A stretch of 64,000 bases of DNA from Ruminococcus sp. (lineage in GTDB: Bacteria; Bacillota; Clostridia; Oscillospirales; Ruminococcaceae): NCBI GenBank assembly GCA_015066935.1, contig SVNK01000007.1, forward strand, positions 26,803 to 90,802. Reading direction: 5' to 3'. A program made the position numbers and the translations under genes. The first letter of the stretch is position 1. Each line of letters begins with the position of its first letter. The notes under the pieces were generated by a model, which was not told the DNA's origin, made no database searches, and saw only the letters and a program-made list of their open reading frames with translations. Positions 16,769-25,111 of the stretch are shown piece after piece.

Positions 16769-18136
16769 TTATTCCTGTTCGCCGAAGATGCGGACAGCTT
16801 TCATCATGATAGCGCACTCAAGACGCTTCTTTTCGAGCTGACATGAAAGCTTGTGAGCCTTTCTGATGTCGCCCATATACTGGTAGTTATTGGCATTACA
16901 GCCGCCGCTGCAATAGAATTTAGCCCAGCACTTGGTACACTCCTCCTTGGAGTAAACATGAGCCTTAGCGAAATCGGTTTTCATTTCCTGATTGAAGGTA
17001 CCCTCGTCGATGTTGCCCATTTTATACTCGTCGATGCCGACGAACTGGTGGCAGGGGTAGATGTCGCCGTCGGGAGTGATAGCGACGTAATCGTTGCCGC
17101 AGCCGCATCCACGGAGTCTCTTTATAGCGCAGGGACCCTGATCGAGGTCGAGCATGAAGTGGAAGAAGTTGAACTTTCCGCCTTTTTTCTCATTTTCGAT
17201 GATACGGTTTGCGAGGTTCTCGTACTCCTTGAAAACGGTGGGGAGGTCTTTTTCGGTGAGAGCGTACTCATCGGAATCGCCTACAACAGGCTCAACAGAG
17301 ATCTGGTCGAAGCCCTCGTTGTAGAGGCTGAAAACGTCCTCAGAGAAGTCGAGATTGCGGTTGGTGAACGTGCCTCTTACGTAGTACTCCTTATCGCCTC
17401 TGCCTGCAACGAGCTTTTTGAACATGGGGAGAATCTTATCATAGCAGCCTGTGCCGTCAACACGCACTCTGAAGTAGTCGTTGACTTCCTTTCTGCCGTC
17501 GATTGAGAGCACGACGTTTGACATTTCCTTATTGATGAAGTCGATTTTATCGTCGTCGAGAAGAAGACCGTTTGTAGTGATAGTGAAGCGGAACTTCTTG
17601 CCGAACTCAGCCTCACGGGAACGAGCGTACTTGACAATCTGCTTTACGACGTCGAAGTTCATGAGAGGCTCACCGCCGAAGAAATCCAGTTCAAGATTGG
17701 GACGGTCGCCTGAATTTTCGAGGAGGAAGTCAATAGCGTGCTTACCTGTCTCAAACGACATAAGTTTTCTGCCCTTACCGAAGTCACCGGTAGAAGCGAA
17801 GCAGTATTTGCAGCGGAGGTTGCAGTCGTGAGCGATATTGAGGCACATAGCCTTCACAGGGGAAGCAACGGAATACTTTGCATATTTTTCATAGTCGTCC
17901 TCGGAGAAGAGGATTTTATCGTTATAAAGCTCCTTGATTTCCTGATAGCACGACTCAATTTCGTCGGCGGGGTATGAGATTGAGAGTTTATCCACGACCT
18001 TTTCGGGACAGTGCTCATCAAAAGGCGGTTCCACGTTATCGAGGAGGTCATATGTAAGCTCGTCCACAATATGAACGCCGCCGCTGTTTACGTCAAGGAC
18101 TATATTGAAGCCGTTAAGCTTGAACTTATGTATCAT
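16769..18136 (-). CDS. scfB: SCIFF peptide radical-SAM maturase
   Basis: A radical SAM/SPASM enzyme that forms sulfur-to-carbon thioether crosslinks in the SCIFF precursor peptide. About 455 residues. An N-terminal peptide-recognition (RRE-like) region covers about 1-90. The radical SAM cluster motif is CNLRCKYC. The C-terminal SPASM domain is Cys-rich (GCGCGNDY ... DIYPCHQF ... ECTKCWAKFYCSGGCNANN ... LSC) and would bind auxiliary clusters. I use the ATG at 18136; TTG codons at 18145/18142 are alternatives because the AAAGG upstream is closer to them. The precursor gene scfA lies immediately upstream, with an attenuator-like hairpin between. Confidence 0.95.
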   Translation of the reverse strand: MIHKFKLNGFNIVLDVNSGGVHIVDELTYDLLDNVEPPFDEHCPEKVVDKLSISYPADEIESCYQEIKELYNDKILFSEDDYEKYAKYSVASPVKAMCLNIAHDCNLRCKYCFASTGDFGKGRKLMSFETGKHAIDFLLENSGDRPNLELDFFGGEPLMNFDVVKQIVKYARSREAEFGKKFRFTITTNGLLLDDDKIDFINKEMSNVVLSIDGRKEVNDYFRVRVDGTGCYDKILPMFKKLVAGRGDKEYYVRGTFTNRNLDFSEDVFSLYNEGFDQISVEPVVGDSDEYALTEKDLPTVFKEYENLANRIIENEKKGGKFNFFHFMLDLDQGPCAIKRLRGCGCGNDYVAITPDGDIYPCHQFVGIDEYKMGNIDEGTFNQEMKTDFAKAHVYSKEECTKCWAKFYCSGGCNANNYQYMGDIRKAHKLSCQLEKKRLECAIMMKAVRIFGEQE

Positions 18137-18153
18137 TTTCAACAAAACCTTTC

Positions 18154-18188
18154 AAAAAAGTCTGAGGCAGCATTCATGAATGCCGCCT
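18154..18188 (-). terminator. Attenuator-like hairpin between scfA and scfB
   Basis: On the minus strand GAGGCGGCATTC / GAATGCTGCCTC form a near-perfect 12-bp stem (plus 18163-18188), followed by ACTTTTTT. Placed in the 70-bp gap after the peptide gene, it should let most transcripts end after scfA, giving more precursor than maturase. Confidence 0.8.
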
Positions 18189-18215
18189 CATTAATAATTC
18201 AGAATAAAAATCCGC

Positions 18216-18353
18216 TTATCTCTCGCACTTCTGGTTAGCAACTGTGCAGGATGTCTTGCAGGCAGACTGGCATGAAGCCTGGCACTTACCGCAGCCGCCC
18301 TTCTGAGCTGACTCCTTGAGATTAGCCTTATTGATAGTCTTAATGTGTTTCAT
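18216..18353 (-). CDS. scfA: SCIFF ranthipeptide precursor (six Cys in forty-five residues)
   Basis: 45 residues with exactly six cysteines (C21, C24, C28, C32, C36, C43), the definition of the SCIFF family. The N-terminal leader MKHIKTINKANLKES is strongly conserved in Clostridia. The C-terminal core GGCGKCQASCQSACKTSC is where ScfB makes thioether links. SCIFF products have been linked to population-density behaviour in some clostridia; the role here is unknown. The start is an ATG with GGGAGG 9 nt upstream. A longer in-frame extension upstream has no RBS and is rejected. Confidence 0.96.
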   Translation of the reverse strand: MKHIKTINKANLKESAQKGGCGKCQASCQSACKTSCTVANQKCER

Positions 18354-18378
18354 AGTTATAAACCTCCCTTTGGAAAAA

Positions 18379-18434
18379 TGCGGATAATCCGCAGATGTTA
18401 CTGATATTATAGCATATTTCCGTATACTTTTCAA
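18379..18434 (-). promoter_or_regulatory. scfA promoter with palindrome at the start of the transcript
   Basis: On the minus strand TTGAAA (plus 18429-18434), a 17-bp spacer and TATAAT (plus 18406-18411). The perfect 15-bp palindrome TGCGGATAATCCGCA (18379-18393) begins about 5 nt after the expected transcription start. It could be an operator or a 5' mRNA-stabilising hairpin. Confidence 0.75.
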
Positions 18435-18528
18435 TAGTTTTTTCCATAATTGCAATTTTTGGTGATTTCCGACAATTTTCACAAAAGCGCAGATGTCATT
18501 TCGTTACAATACAACGGACGATCTGAAG

Positions 18529-20409
18529 TCAGTCTATTCTGTTTTTCTTTTTTGCTTTTTTCACAGCGTACATTTTATTATCGGCTTTGTGCATAGACAG
18601 GAGTATGTCGGTGTTTTTGTGGCAGTACTCATAACCTGCACTCATTGAAAGCTCGTAGGGTTTATGCCACTGAAGATTATTTACTCTTAATTTTTCGTTT
18701 ATGGTATCTATGAAAGTGACAGCGTCGTTTTCACAGTTTGAAAGGAACATTACAACGAATTCGTCGCCGCCCGTTCTTACAGCGATACCCGATTCAGGCT
18801 TTGAAGCGTCGAGGATTTTTGCGGCAGCCTTGATAGAAGCGTCGCCTTCGAGATGACCGTAGGTATCGTTGATATATTTAAGACCGTCGAGGTCAACGCT
18901 TACGATACAGAAAGTCTGTGATGTATGCTGTAACTGTTCGAACATTTTTCTTATATAACGCTCCATACTTCTTCTGTTGGGGATACCGGTCAGCTCGTCG
19001 ATGTAGGACTGTTCTCTGAGTGTCTGGACATTCTTGTTTTCGGAATACATTCTGATTCTGTCGAGGGAGCTTCCGATAGCGAAGACAAGAGGTTTTATAA
19101 GGTCCTTGAACCTTGAAATATCAGCGTTCTGCATTACAAGGTAGCCGTAGCAATAGTCCTTGCAGTGAAGGGTGAAGACGAAAAGGGGCGAATACGAGAC
19201 TATATATTCTCTCGGGAGTATTTCGTGGCGATTAAATCTGCAGCTGCACCTTTTGATGCCCTTGGAAGTAATTATAGCTTTAAGGTGCATATTATCCGTG
19301 TAGCTCAGATTTTTTTCAAGCTGGAAATCGTGGCGTTCCGATTCGTCGCACATACAGAAATACAGTATTCCGAAATCGTCCTGAGTGCCGAATGATTTAT
19401 TTGAAAGTTTGAGGTAAATACTTGTAATGAGTTCATCGAAGTCGTCGGCGTTTTCGAAATCGAGGGGCAGGTAGGGGGTATATGCGAGGACGAGCTGGAG
19501 GGATTCTTTTTCAAGGTAGATGTCCCTGAAATCCTGCATATTTATTTCGGTGTTGCATCCGCAGCTGTTTCTGTAAATAGGCTCAAGCGGGATGACTATC
19601 TGTTTATCCTGTGGCTTACCGTCCCAGATATTTTTCAGAACCTCCATTGCCTTGCTGCACATTGATGATACTGAAGCGCGGATACTTGTAATCGGTGGGA
19701 TATGGTAGCGGACCTCGTCGATGTCATCGAGACCTGAAACGGCGATGTCATCGGGGATACGGTAACCTTTTGCTCTGAGGGCGTTGCACACTGAAATAGC
19801 CATGTAGTCATTGCTGCACACAATGGCTTGTGGGAGTTCTTTATTCTGACTGAGGAACCATTCAACAGCCTGCATGCCTTTTTTACGCCAGTAATTCCCG
19901 TAGAACACCATACCTTCGGTGACTTCGATACCGTGTTTTGCCATAGTATCCTTGTAAGCCTGAAGTCTCACACGAGCGTCCTCAAGTTCCATTCTGCCTG
20001 TCATAAAGCAGACACGCTTCATACCGTGCTTGACGATGAAATGCTCTGTCATTTGACAGATGGCGTCGTAGTCTCCGAGAGTGATGCTATAGAATCTGTC
20101 GTCACGGACACGAAGGGAAACAACGGGACATTCTGCATTTTTCATAAGAAAGAAGGCAAGTTCCTCTTCCATACCGGGAATGGCGTATGTATCGGGACAG
20201 ATAATGATTCCGTCGTAATTATTCAGATTAGGTATATGCATTATTTTCTTTTCGATTTCTCCGTAGAGCACATTTGCAACAAGAGCATCGAAATTGACCA
20301 TGAATGTGATTTCACAGTTGTTTTCAGCGAAGTGGTCGGAAAAATACTGAGCGATTTCCGCCTGGAAATCAACGAACAGTTCCCCAATAAAACAAATTAT
20401 CTTTTTCAT
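18529..20409 (-). CDS. Soluble LacI-like sensor fused to GGDEF diguanylate cyclase
   Basis: About 626 residues, cytoplasmic, with no membrane helix or signal peptide. Residues about 1-290 resemble the periplasmic-binding-protein-like effector domain of LacI regulators (FSITLGDYDAICQ-type start of the sugar-binding lobe, CSNDYMAISVCNALR, IPDDIAVSGLDDI), but there is no N-terminal helix-turn-helix. A middle region of about 160 residues is unassigned. The C terminus is a GGDEF domain (DELTGIPNRRSM ... TGGDEF), so it probably makes c-di-GMP in response to a sugar-like ligand. Start at 20409 (GGAGGG RBS), not the upstream ATG at 20631. It is divergent from the cellulase gene. Confidence 0.9.
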   Translation of the reverse strand: MKKIICFIGELFVDFQAEIAQYFSDHFAENNCEITFMVNFDALVANVLYGEIEKKIMHIPNLNNYDGIIICPDTYAIPGMEEELAFFLMKNAECPVVSLRVRDDRFYSITLGDYDAICQMTEHFIVKHGMKRVCFMTGRMELEDARVRLQAYKDTMAKHGIEVTEGMVFYGNYWRKKGMQAVEWFLSQNKELPQAIVCSNDYMAISVCNALRAKGYRIPDDIAVSGLDDIDEVRYHIPPITSIRASVSSMCSKAMEVLKNIWDGKPQDKQIVIPLEPIYRNSCGCNTEINMQDFRDIYLEKESLQLVLAYTPYLPLDFENADDFDELITSIYLKLSNKSFGTQDDFGILYFCMCDESERHDFQLEKNLSYTDNMHLKAIITSKGIKRCSCRFNRHEILPREYIVSYSPLFVFTLHCKDYCYGYLVMQNADISRFKDLIKPLVFAIGSSLDRIRMYSENKNVQTLREQSYIDELTGIPNRRSMERYIRKMFEQLQHTSQTFCIVSVDLDGLKYINDTYGHLEGDASIKAAAKILDASKPESGIAVRTGGDEFVVMFLSNCENDAVTFIDTINEKLRVNNLQWHKPYELSMSAGYEYCHKNTDILLSMHKADNKMYAVKKAKKKNRID

Positions 20410-20603
20410 ATTCCCTCCGATCGTTTTAACAGCTATATATAATATTATATCAGTTTTTTTTATTTTTTTCAATGTTTCATACAAAAAAACGATATTTTCT
20501 GTATTGTGCATAAAATGAACGCCGTTCGATTGGTCAGTATAACAACAGACTGATAAAAGATAGTCAAAGTCGGCGGTGTATGTGAGTTTTGTATGGAATA
20601 TCC

Positions 20604-20632
20604 TTGACAATTGTGAAAAGACGTGGTACAAT
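20604..20632 (+). promoter_or_regulatory. Promoter of the first GH5 cellulase gene
   Basis: A perfect TTGACA (20604-20609), a 17-bp spacer and TACAAT (20627-20632). The rest of the 318-bp divergent intergenic region to 20409 is AT-rich, and I see no other clear site in it. Confidence 0.8.
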
Positions 20633-20727
20633 TACAATATAAAATATGATGGGGAAGCATAACTTCCCAATCAGAACCTTCATACGAACATCCACCTGTT
20701 GTACATATTAAGAGAGAGGGTATAACA

Positions 20728-22554
20728 ATGAAAACATCAAAAAGAATTATGACGGCAGCTACAGCAGCACTTATGCTTGCCGTTTCGGGAGTTTCTCCCA
20801 TGTCAATCAAGCCGGAGCCTGTAACGGCTTATGCTGTTGACGACTGTAACGACGACTGGCTCCACGCAGAGGGAAGCCGTCTTTACGACATGAACGGAAA
20901 TGAAGTATGGATTACGGGTCTTAACTGGTTCGGCTTCAACTGCGGCGAAAGATTCCCCCACGGATTATGGAGTGCCGATGTTGACGAGCTTATTTCAGCT
21001 GTTGCCGACAGAGGTGTAAACCTTCTTCGTCTGCCTATGGCTACTGAGCTTATCCTCGAATGGATGGAAGGCATCGACGACCATGACCTCATTACTATAA
21101 ATCCAAAGAATGACGACGGTTATAAGTTCAATCCTGATCTGTGCCGTCCCAACGGAGAATGCATGAGCAGTCTTGAGATTTTCGATGTAATCATGGCAAA
21201 GTGCAAGAAGTACGGCGTCAAGATTATGATCGACATCCACAGTCCCGCACTCCACAACTCAGGTCATAACTACAACCTCTGGTACTACGACGAGGGAGCA
21301 GGCAGCTATGATACAATGGCTGTGACAAAGGGCGGAACAGGCGTCCCCGTAACTTCAAAGATGTGGCAGGATTCGCTCGTATGGCTTGCCGACAGATACA
21401 AGAACGATGATACTCTCATCGCTTACGACCTCAAGAATGAGCCGCACGGAAAATGTCCCGAAGGCAGCGCAGGTGCAAAGTGGGACGGCTCAACAGACGA
21501 AAATAACTGGGCATATGCTTCAACGAAGTGTGCTCTTGCAATGCTTGAAAAGAATCCCAATGCACTCATTATGATCGAGGGCGTTGAGCAGTACCCCAGA
21601 GAGGGTCACAAGTGGGGCGATCCCGACTCAAGAACAGATCCTCCGGCATACGGCGGCTGGTGGGGCGGTCAGTTCCGTGGCGTAAGGGAGTATCCTATCG
21701 ACCTCGGAAAATATCAGAACAAGCTTGTGTATTCTCCCCACGACTACGGTCCGTCAGTTTACGCACAGACATGGTTCGATAAGGAATTTACAACCCAGAC
21801 TCTCCTTGACGACTACTGGTACGAAACATGGGCATTCATCAATAAAGAGGAGATTGCTCCGCTGCTCATCGGTGAATGGGGCGGATTTATGGACGGCGGT
21901 AAGAACCAGAAGTGGATGGAGCTTCTCCGTGAGTACATGATTGATAATCATATCAACCATACATTCTGGTGTCTTAACCCGAACTCGGGCGATACAGGCG
22001 GACTCCTCGACTACTCATTCAAGACATGGGATGAGGAGAAGTATGGTCTCTTTGAGCCTTCACTCTGGCAGACTCAGAAAACCGGCAAGTTTATCGGTCT
22101 TGACCATAATGTGGCTCTCGGAAAGAACGGTCTTTCACTGAACGAGTTCTACACAAGCTATGCGTCGTCAGAAGGAAGCAACCTTGACGGCGGAAAGACT
22201 TCCAACGGCAATCCTGTGGACACTTCAACAACTGCTACAACTTCTAAGACAACCACAACTACAACTTCAAAGACAACTACAACGACATCCTCCGCAACAA
22301 CATCCGCAACAACAAGCAGTGCTCCCGATACAAAGGCTTATTACGGCGATTCCAACTGTGACGGAACTGTAAACCTTGCAGATGCAATCCTTATCATGCA
22401 GGTTAAGGCGAATCCGGCAAAGTACTCGTTTACGGAGCAGGGTGAAAAGAATGCTGACTGCAATAATCCCGGCGACGGCGTTACAAACAAGGACGCCCTT
22501 GCAATACAGAGATATCTGCTCGGACTTGTTGCGTCACTCCCTGAAAAAACATAA
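20728..22554 (+). CDS. Secreted GH5 endoglucanase with C-terminal dockerin
   Basis: 608 residues. The signal peptide is about 1-36 (hydrophobic core ATAALMLAVSGVS, AYA cleavage). The GH5 catalytic domain, about 42-460, resembles the cellulase type with TGLNWFGFNCG. The acid/base is E238 in LKNEPHG and the nucleophile is E383 in IGEWGG. A Thr/Ser linker (about 490-535) leads to a dockerin I with two calcium-loop repeats (GDSNCDGTVNLADAI and ADCNNPGDGVTNKDAL, the second loop with an insertion). It should hydrolyse beta-1,4-glucan and dock on a cohesin scaffoldin. It is a tandem paralogue of the next gene, each with its own promoter. Confidence 0.93.
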   Translation: MKTSKRIMTAATAALMLAVSGVSPMSIKPEPVTAYAVDDCNDDWLHAEGSRLYDMNGNEVWITGLNWFGFNCGERFPHGLWSADVDELISAVADRGVNLLRLPMATELILEWMEGIDDHDLITINPKNDDGYKFNPDLCRPNGECMSSLEIFDVIMAKCKKYGVKIMIDIHSPALHNSGHNYNLWYYDEGAGSYDTMAVTKGGTGVPVTSKMWQDSLVWLADRYKNDDTLIAYDLKNEPHGKCPEGSAGAKWDGSTDENNWAYASTKCALAMLEKNPNALIMIEGVEQYPREGHKWGDPDSRTDPPAYGGWWGGQFRGVREYPIDLGKYQNKLVYSPHDYGPSVYAQTWFDKEFTTQTLLDDYWYETWAFINKEEIAPLLIGEWGGFMDGGKNQKWMELLREYMIDNHINHTFWCLNPNSGDTGGLLDYSFKTWDEEKYGLFEPSLWQTQKTGKFIGLDHNVALGKNGLSLNEFYTSYASSEGSNLDGGKTSNGNPVDTSTTATTSKTTTTTTSKTTTTTSSATTSATTSSAPDTKAYYGDSNCDGTVNLADAILIMQVKANPAKYSFTEQGEKNADCNNPGDGVTNKDALAIQRYLLGLVASLPEKT

Positions 22555-22568
22555 TAGCATAATGAATT

Positions 22569-22593
22569 AAAGGACCGCATCAGCGGTCCTTTT
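22569..22593 (+). terminator. Terminator of the first GH5 gene
   Basis: AAAGGACCGC / GCGGTCCTTT with an ATCA loop and T-tract, 14 bp after the stop. The same hairpin is repeated at 22733-22756, on the other side of the REP-like element. Confidence 0.85.
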
Positions 22594-22613
22594 CCATCTG
22601 TAGAGAAACGTAT

Positions 22614-22756
22614 GCAACGGGACGTCGAGACGCCGTCCCCTACAATTGCAGTGAGCATATTCACCGTGTAGGGACGACCAACGGTCGTCCGCTGGACTTT
22701 TGATTTTGAAATGAGGATTATTGATAATCTGCAAGACCGCATCAGCGGTCCTTTTT
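22614..22756 (+). repeat. REP-like element, copy 2, plus duplicated terminator
   Basis: Left arm about 22614-22644 (hairpin around GGGACG...CGTCCC, then CTACA). Right arm TGTAGGGACGACCAACGGTCGTCC at 22667-22692. The shared AT-rich tail runs to about 22732. A second copy of the hairpin GACCGCATCAGCGGTCC plus T-tract (22733-22756) follows. The element is therefore bracketed by two copies of the terminator. It accounts for most of the 357-bp gap between the two cellulase genes. Confidence 0.78.
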
Positions 22757-22832
22757 GGCTGAGCTTATTGTGAAAAATGAATTGTTTATGAAGGATTCTT
22801 CGGCAATGTATACAGAAATTTACAGCGTACTA

Positions 22833-22861
22833 TTGACATTTCGGTACGTTGATGTTACAAT
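22833..22861 (+). promoter_or_regulatory. Promoter of the second GH5 cellulase gene
   Basis: TTGACA (22833-22838), 17-bp spacer, TACAAT (22856-22861). This is the same -35/-10 pair as the first cellulase promoter, but the surrounding sequence is different. Confidence 0.8.
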
Positions 22862-22911
22862 ATAGTTGATAATGGTGCAATTATGCACCGAATTGAGAGG
22901 GGAAATATATT

Positions 22912-24777
22912 ATGAAGAAATTTTTGAGAGCCGCAGCAGCGGTCTCGGCAGCTGTAATGCTTGCAAACACAGCTGCACCGTACGCTTCCGTCGATACGGA
23001 AAAAACGCTTACTGCAAATGCAGCAGCAGATGACTGCAACGACGACTGGATTCATGCAGTCGGCAGCCGCCTCTATGACAAGGACGGCAATCAGGTATGG
23101 CTTACAGGTGCCAACTGGTTCGGCTTCAACTGTTCCGAGAATTGTGCACACGGACTTTATGCAGCCGATGTTGACGACTTCCTTGAGGGCGTTGCTGACC
23201 ACGGTATAAATGTGCTTCGTTTTCCGATTTCGTCAGAACTTCTTCTGTCGTGGATGAACGGCGATCCCAATCCCGTAAGCTCGGTGCAGGCTTCCTACAA
23301 TCCTCCGCAGGACGTTGTCGGCGAGGACGGAACAATTACTCCCGCAGGAAAATACGGCGACATCAACAGGGATTTCGTTCTTGAGGACGGAAAAACTCTG
23401 AAGAACTCCATGGAAATCTTTGATATCATCATGCAGAAGTGCAAGAAGTACGGTATCAAGGCGTTTATCGACATCCACAGCCCCGATGCAAACAATTCGG
23501 GACATAACTATGAGCTGTGGTACGGTAAGGCAGGCATCACAACAGAACTCTGGATTGAGACTCTTGTATGGCTCGCAGACAAGTATAAGAACGACGATAC
23601 ACTTATCGGTTATGACCTCAAGAATGAGCCTCACGGTAAGCGTGGATATACAGGTGATTCGTGTCCCTCTGACATTGCCAAGTGGGACGACTCCACCGAC
23701 GAGAATAACTGGAAGCATGCCGCAGAAACATGTGCAAATGCTATTCTTGACGTAAACCCCAATGCTCTTATTATCATCGAGGGCGTTGAGCAGTACCCCA
23801 AGACCGAACTCGGCTACACTTATGATACTCCCGATATCTGGGAGGGCGGCGACAAGTCTCCATGGCATGGTGCATGGTGGGGAGGAAATCTCCGTGGCGT
23901 AAAGGACTATCCCGTTGTGCCGGAATCGGGTACAAGTCAGATTATCTATTCACCTCACGACTACGGAAAGTCTGTTTATGCGCAGACATGGTTCGATAAG
24001 GACTTCACCACACAGACCCTCCTCGATGACTACTGGTACGATACATGGGCTTACATCAACGATCAGGACATCGCACCGCTTCTTATCGGTGAGTGGGGCG
24101 GTCACATGGACGGCGGCGACAACCAGAAGTGGATGGAGCTTCTCCGTGACTACATGATAAACAATCACATCAACCACACATTCTGGTGTCTGAACCCCAA
24201 CTCAGGCGATACAGGCGGACTTCTCGGAACTGATTTCAAGACATGGGACGACGAAAAGTACGGTCTCTTTGAGCCTTCACTCTGGCAGACACAGTCAAGC
24301 GGAAAGTACATCGGTCTTGACCACAATGTTGCACTCGGAAAGAACGGTATTTCACTCGGCGATTACTATGCAAACTACGCTTCAAGCGAGGGAAGCAATA
24401 TCGACGGCGGAAGCAAGGGCAATGTAAAGCCACCCTCGGCGTCAACTACTACCAAGACCACAACTACAACATCTAAGACTACTACAACTACCACAACAAG
24501 CAAGACAACGACTACAACAACCATACCTGTTACTACAGGGAGTAATAATCCTGATGTTGATATCGTTTACGGTGATTCGAATGAGGACAAAAAAGTAAAT
24601 CTTGCCGACGCTGTACTCATCATGCAGGTTAAGGCAAATCCGTCAAAGTACAGTCTTACAGCACAGGGCGAGCTTAATGCTGACTGCAATGCTCCCGGGG
24701 GCGGTGTTACAAATGCCGATGCTCTTTCAATCCAGAAATATCTGCTCGGACTTGTAAAATCACTTCCCGAAAATTAA
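22912..24777 (+). CDS. Secreted GH5 endoglucanase with C-terminal dockerin (paralogue)
   Basis: 621 residues, same architecture as the previous gene. Signal peptide about 1-37, GH5 domain with TGANWFGFNCS. Acid/base E239 (LKNEPHG) and nucleophile E394 (IGEWGG). A Thr/Lys-rich linker made of TTTTTSK-type repeats (about 515-550) is followed by a dockerin I pair (GDSNEDKKVNLADAVL and ADCNAPGGGVTNADAL). It differs from the first paralogue by an insertion of about 12-15 residues before the catalytic Glu region. The lengthened second dockerin loop (NxPGxG) is shared by both. It should be secreted and bound to a cellulosome. RBS GAGAGGGG. Confidence 0.93.
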   Translation: MKKFLRAAAAVSAAVMLANTAAPYASVDTEKTLTANAAADDCNDDWIHAVGSRLYDKDGNQVWLTGANWFGFNCSENCAHGLYAADVDDFLEGVADHGINVLRFPISSELLLSWMNGDPNPVSSVQASYNPPQDVVGEDGTITPAGKYGDINRDFVLEDGKTLKNSMEIFDIIMQKCKKYGIKAFIDIHSPDANNSGHNYELWYGKAGITTELWIETLVWLADKYKNDDTLIGYDLKNEPHGKRGYTGDSCPSDIAKWDDSTDENNWKHAAETCANAILDVNPNALIIIEGVEQYPKTELGYTYDTPDIWEGGDKSPWHGAWWGGNLRGVKDYPVVPESGTSQIIYSPHDYGKSVYAQTWFDKDFTTQTLLDDYWYDTWAYINDQDIAPLLIGEWGGHMDGGDNQKWMELLRDYMINNHINHTFWCLNPNSGDTGGLLGTDFKTWDDEKYGLFEPSLWQTQSSGKYIGLDHNVALGKNGISLGDYYANYASSEGSNIDGGSKGNVKPPSASTTTKTTTTTSKTTTTTTTSKTTTTTTIPVTTGSNNPDVDIVYGDSNEDKKVNLADAVLIMQVKANPSKYSLTAQGELNADCNAPGGGVTNADALSIQKYLLGLVKSLPEN

Positions 24778-24782
24778 TAATA

Positions 24783-25111
24783 GTATAATAATAAAGGACT
24801 GCAAAATGAGGGGAATGACCACATAGAAGTATATATGTGTATTATCGGGGGAAACCTTTCTGAGGAAAGGTTCTCCCCCGACCCCCCTTCCAAAGACTTT
24901 TAATACAAATTTCAGCCCCATAGGGTGCATCCAGAAAATTTTGAACATCGAGTTCATCTGGAATATGCACCCTATGGGGCTGAAATTTCATACTGAAAGT
25001 TTTAGGAAAGGAGTTTGAGGAAGAACCCTTTTTCAAAAGGGTTTTCCTCAATAATTAACGTATATAATCCTGTGCGGACAATAACCTTATTGCAGTCCTT
25101 TATTATTATAC
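24783..25111 (+). terminator. Terminator stem split by an inserted element
   Basis: The 21-bp sequence at 24783-24803 (ending AAAGGACTGCA) is perfectly complementary to 25091-25111 (starting TGCAGTCCTTT). By comparison with the terminator after the first cellulase (AAAGGACCGC...GCGGTCCTTT), these are the two arms of one terminator hairpin, now 287 bp apart with a multi-hairpin element in the loop. The right arm also overlaps the last six bases of spoIIID. Whether it still terminates is unknown. Confidence 0.75.
24804..25090 (+). repeat. Multi-hairpin interspersed element, copy 2
   Basis: Closing-stem arms at about 24808-24845 and 25050-25088 match in inverted orientation at about 25 of 40 positions. 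Hairpin 1 is AACCTTTC/GAAAGGTT with G/C flanks (24847-24879). The long hairpin 2 has arms TTTCAGCCCCATAGGGTGCA and its complement (24911-24988). Hairpin 3 is AACCCTTTT/AAAAGGGTT with GAGGAA/TTCCTC flanks (25017-25049). It fills the gap between the second cellulase and spoIIID. Confidence 0.82.

Noticed and set aside
16853..17506. A 217-codon plus-strand frame inside scfB
   Set aside because: Antisense to a strongly conserved radical SAM gene; Val/Glu/Ala-rich composition comes from the codon bias of the real strand.
19828..20442. A 204-codon plus-strand frame inside the GGDEF gene
   Set aside because: Antisense shadow, His/Cys/Phe-rich, no ribosome binding site.
22200..22330. Thr-rich repeats in both cellulases as a separate repeat locus
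   Set aside because: They are in-frame Thr/Ser linker codons (ACA/ACT) within secreted proteins, a normal feature of cellulosomal enzymes.
23233..23868. A 211-codon minus-strand frame inside the second cellulase gene
   Set aside because: Antisense to conserved GH5 catalytic sequence; no start signal.
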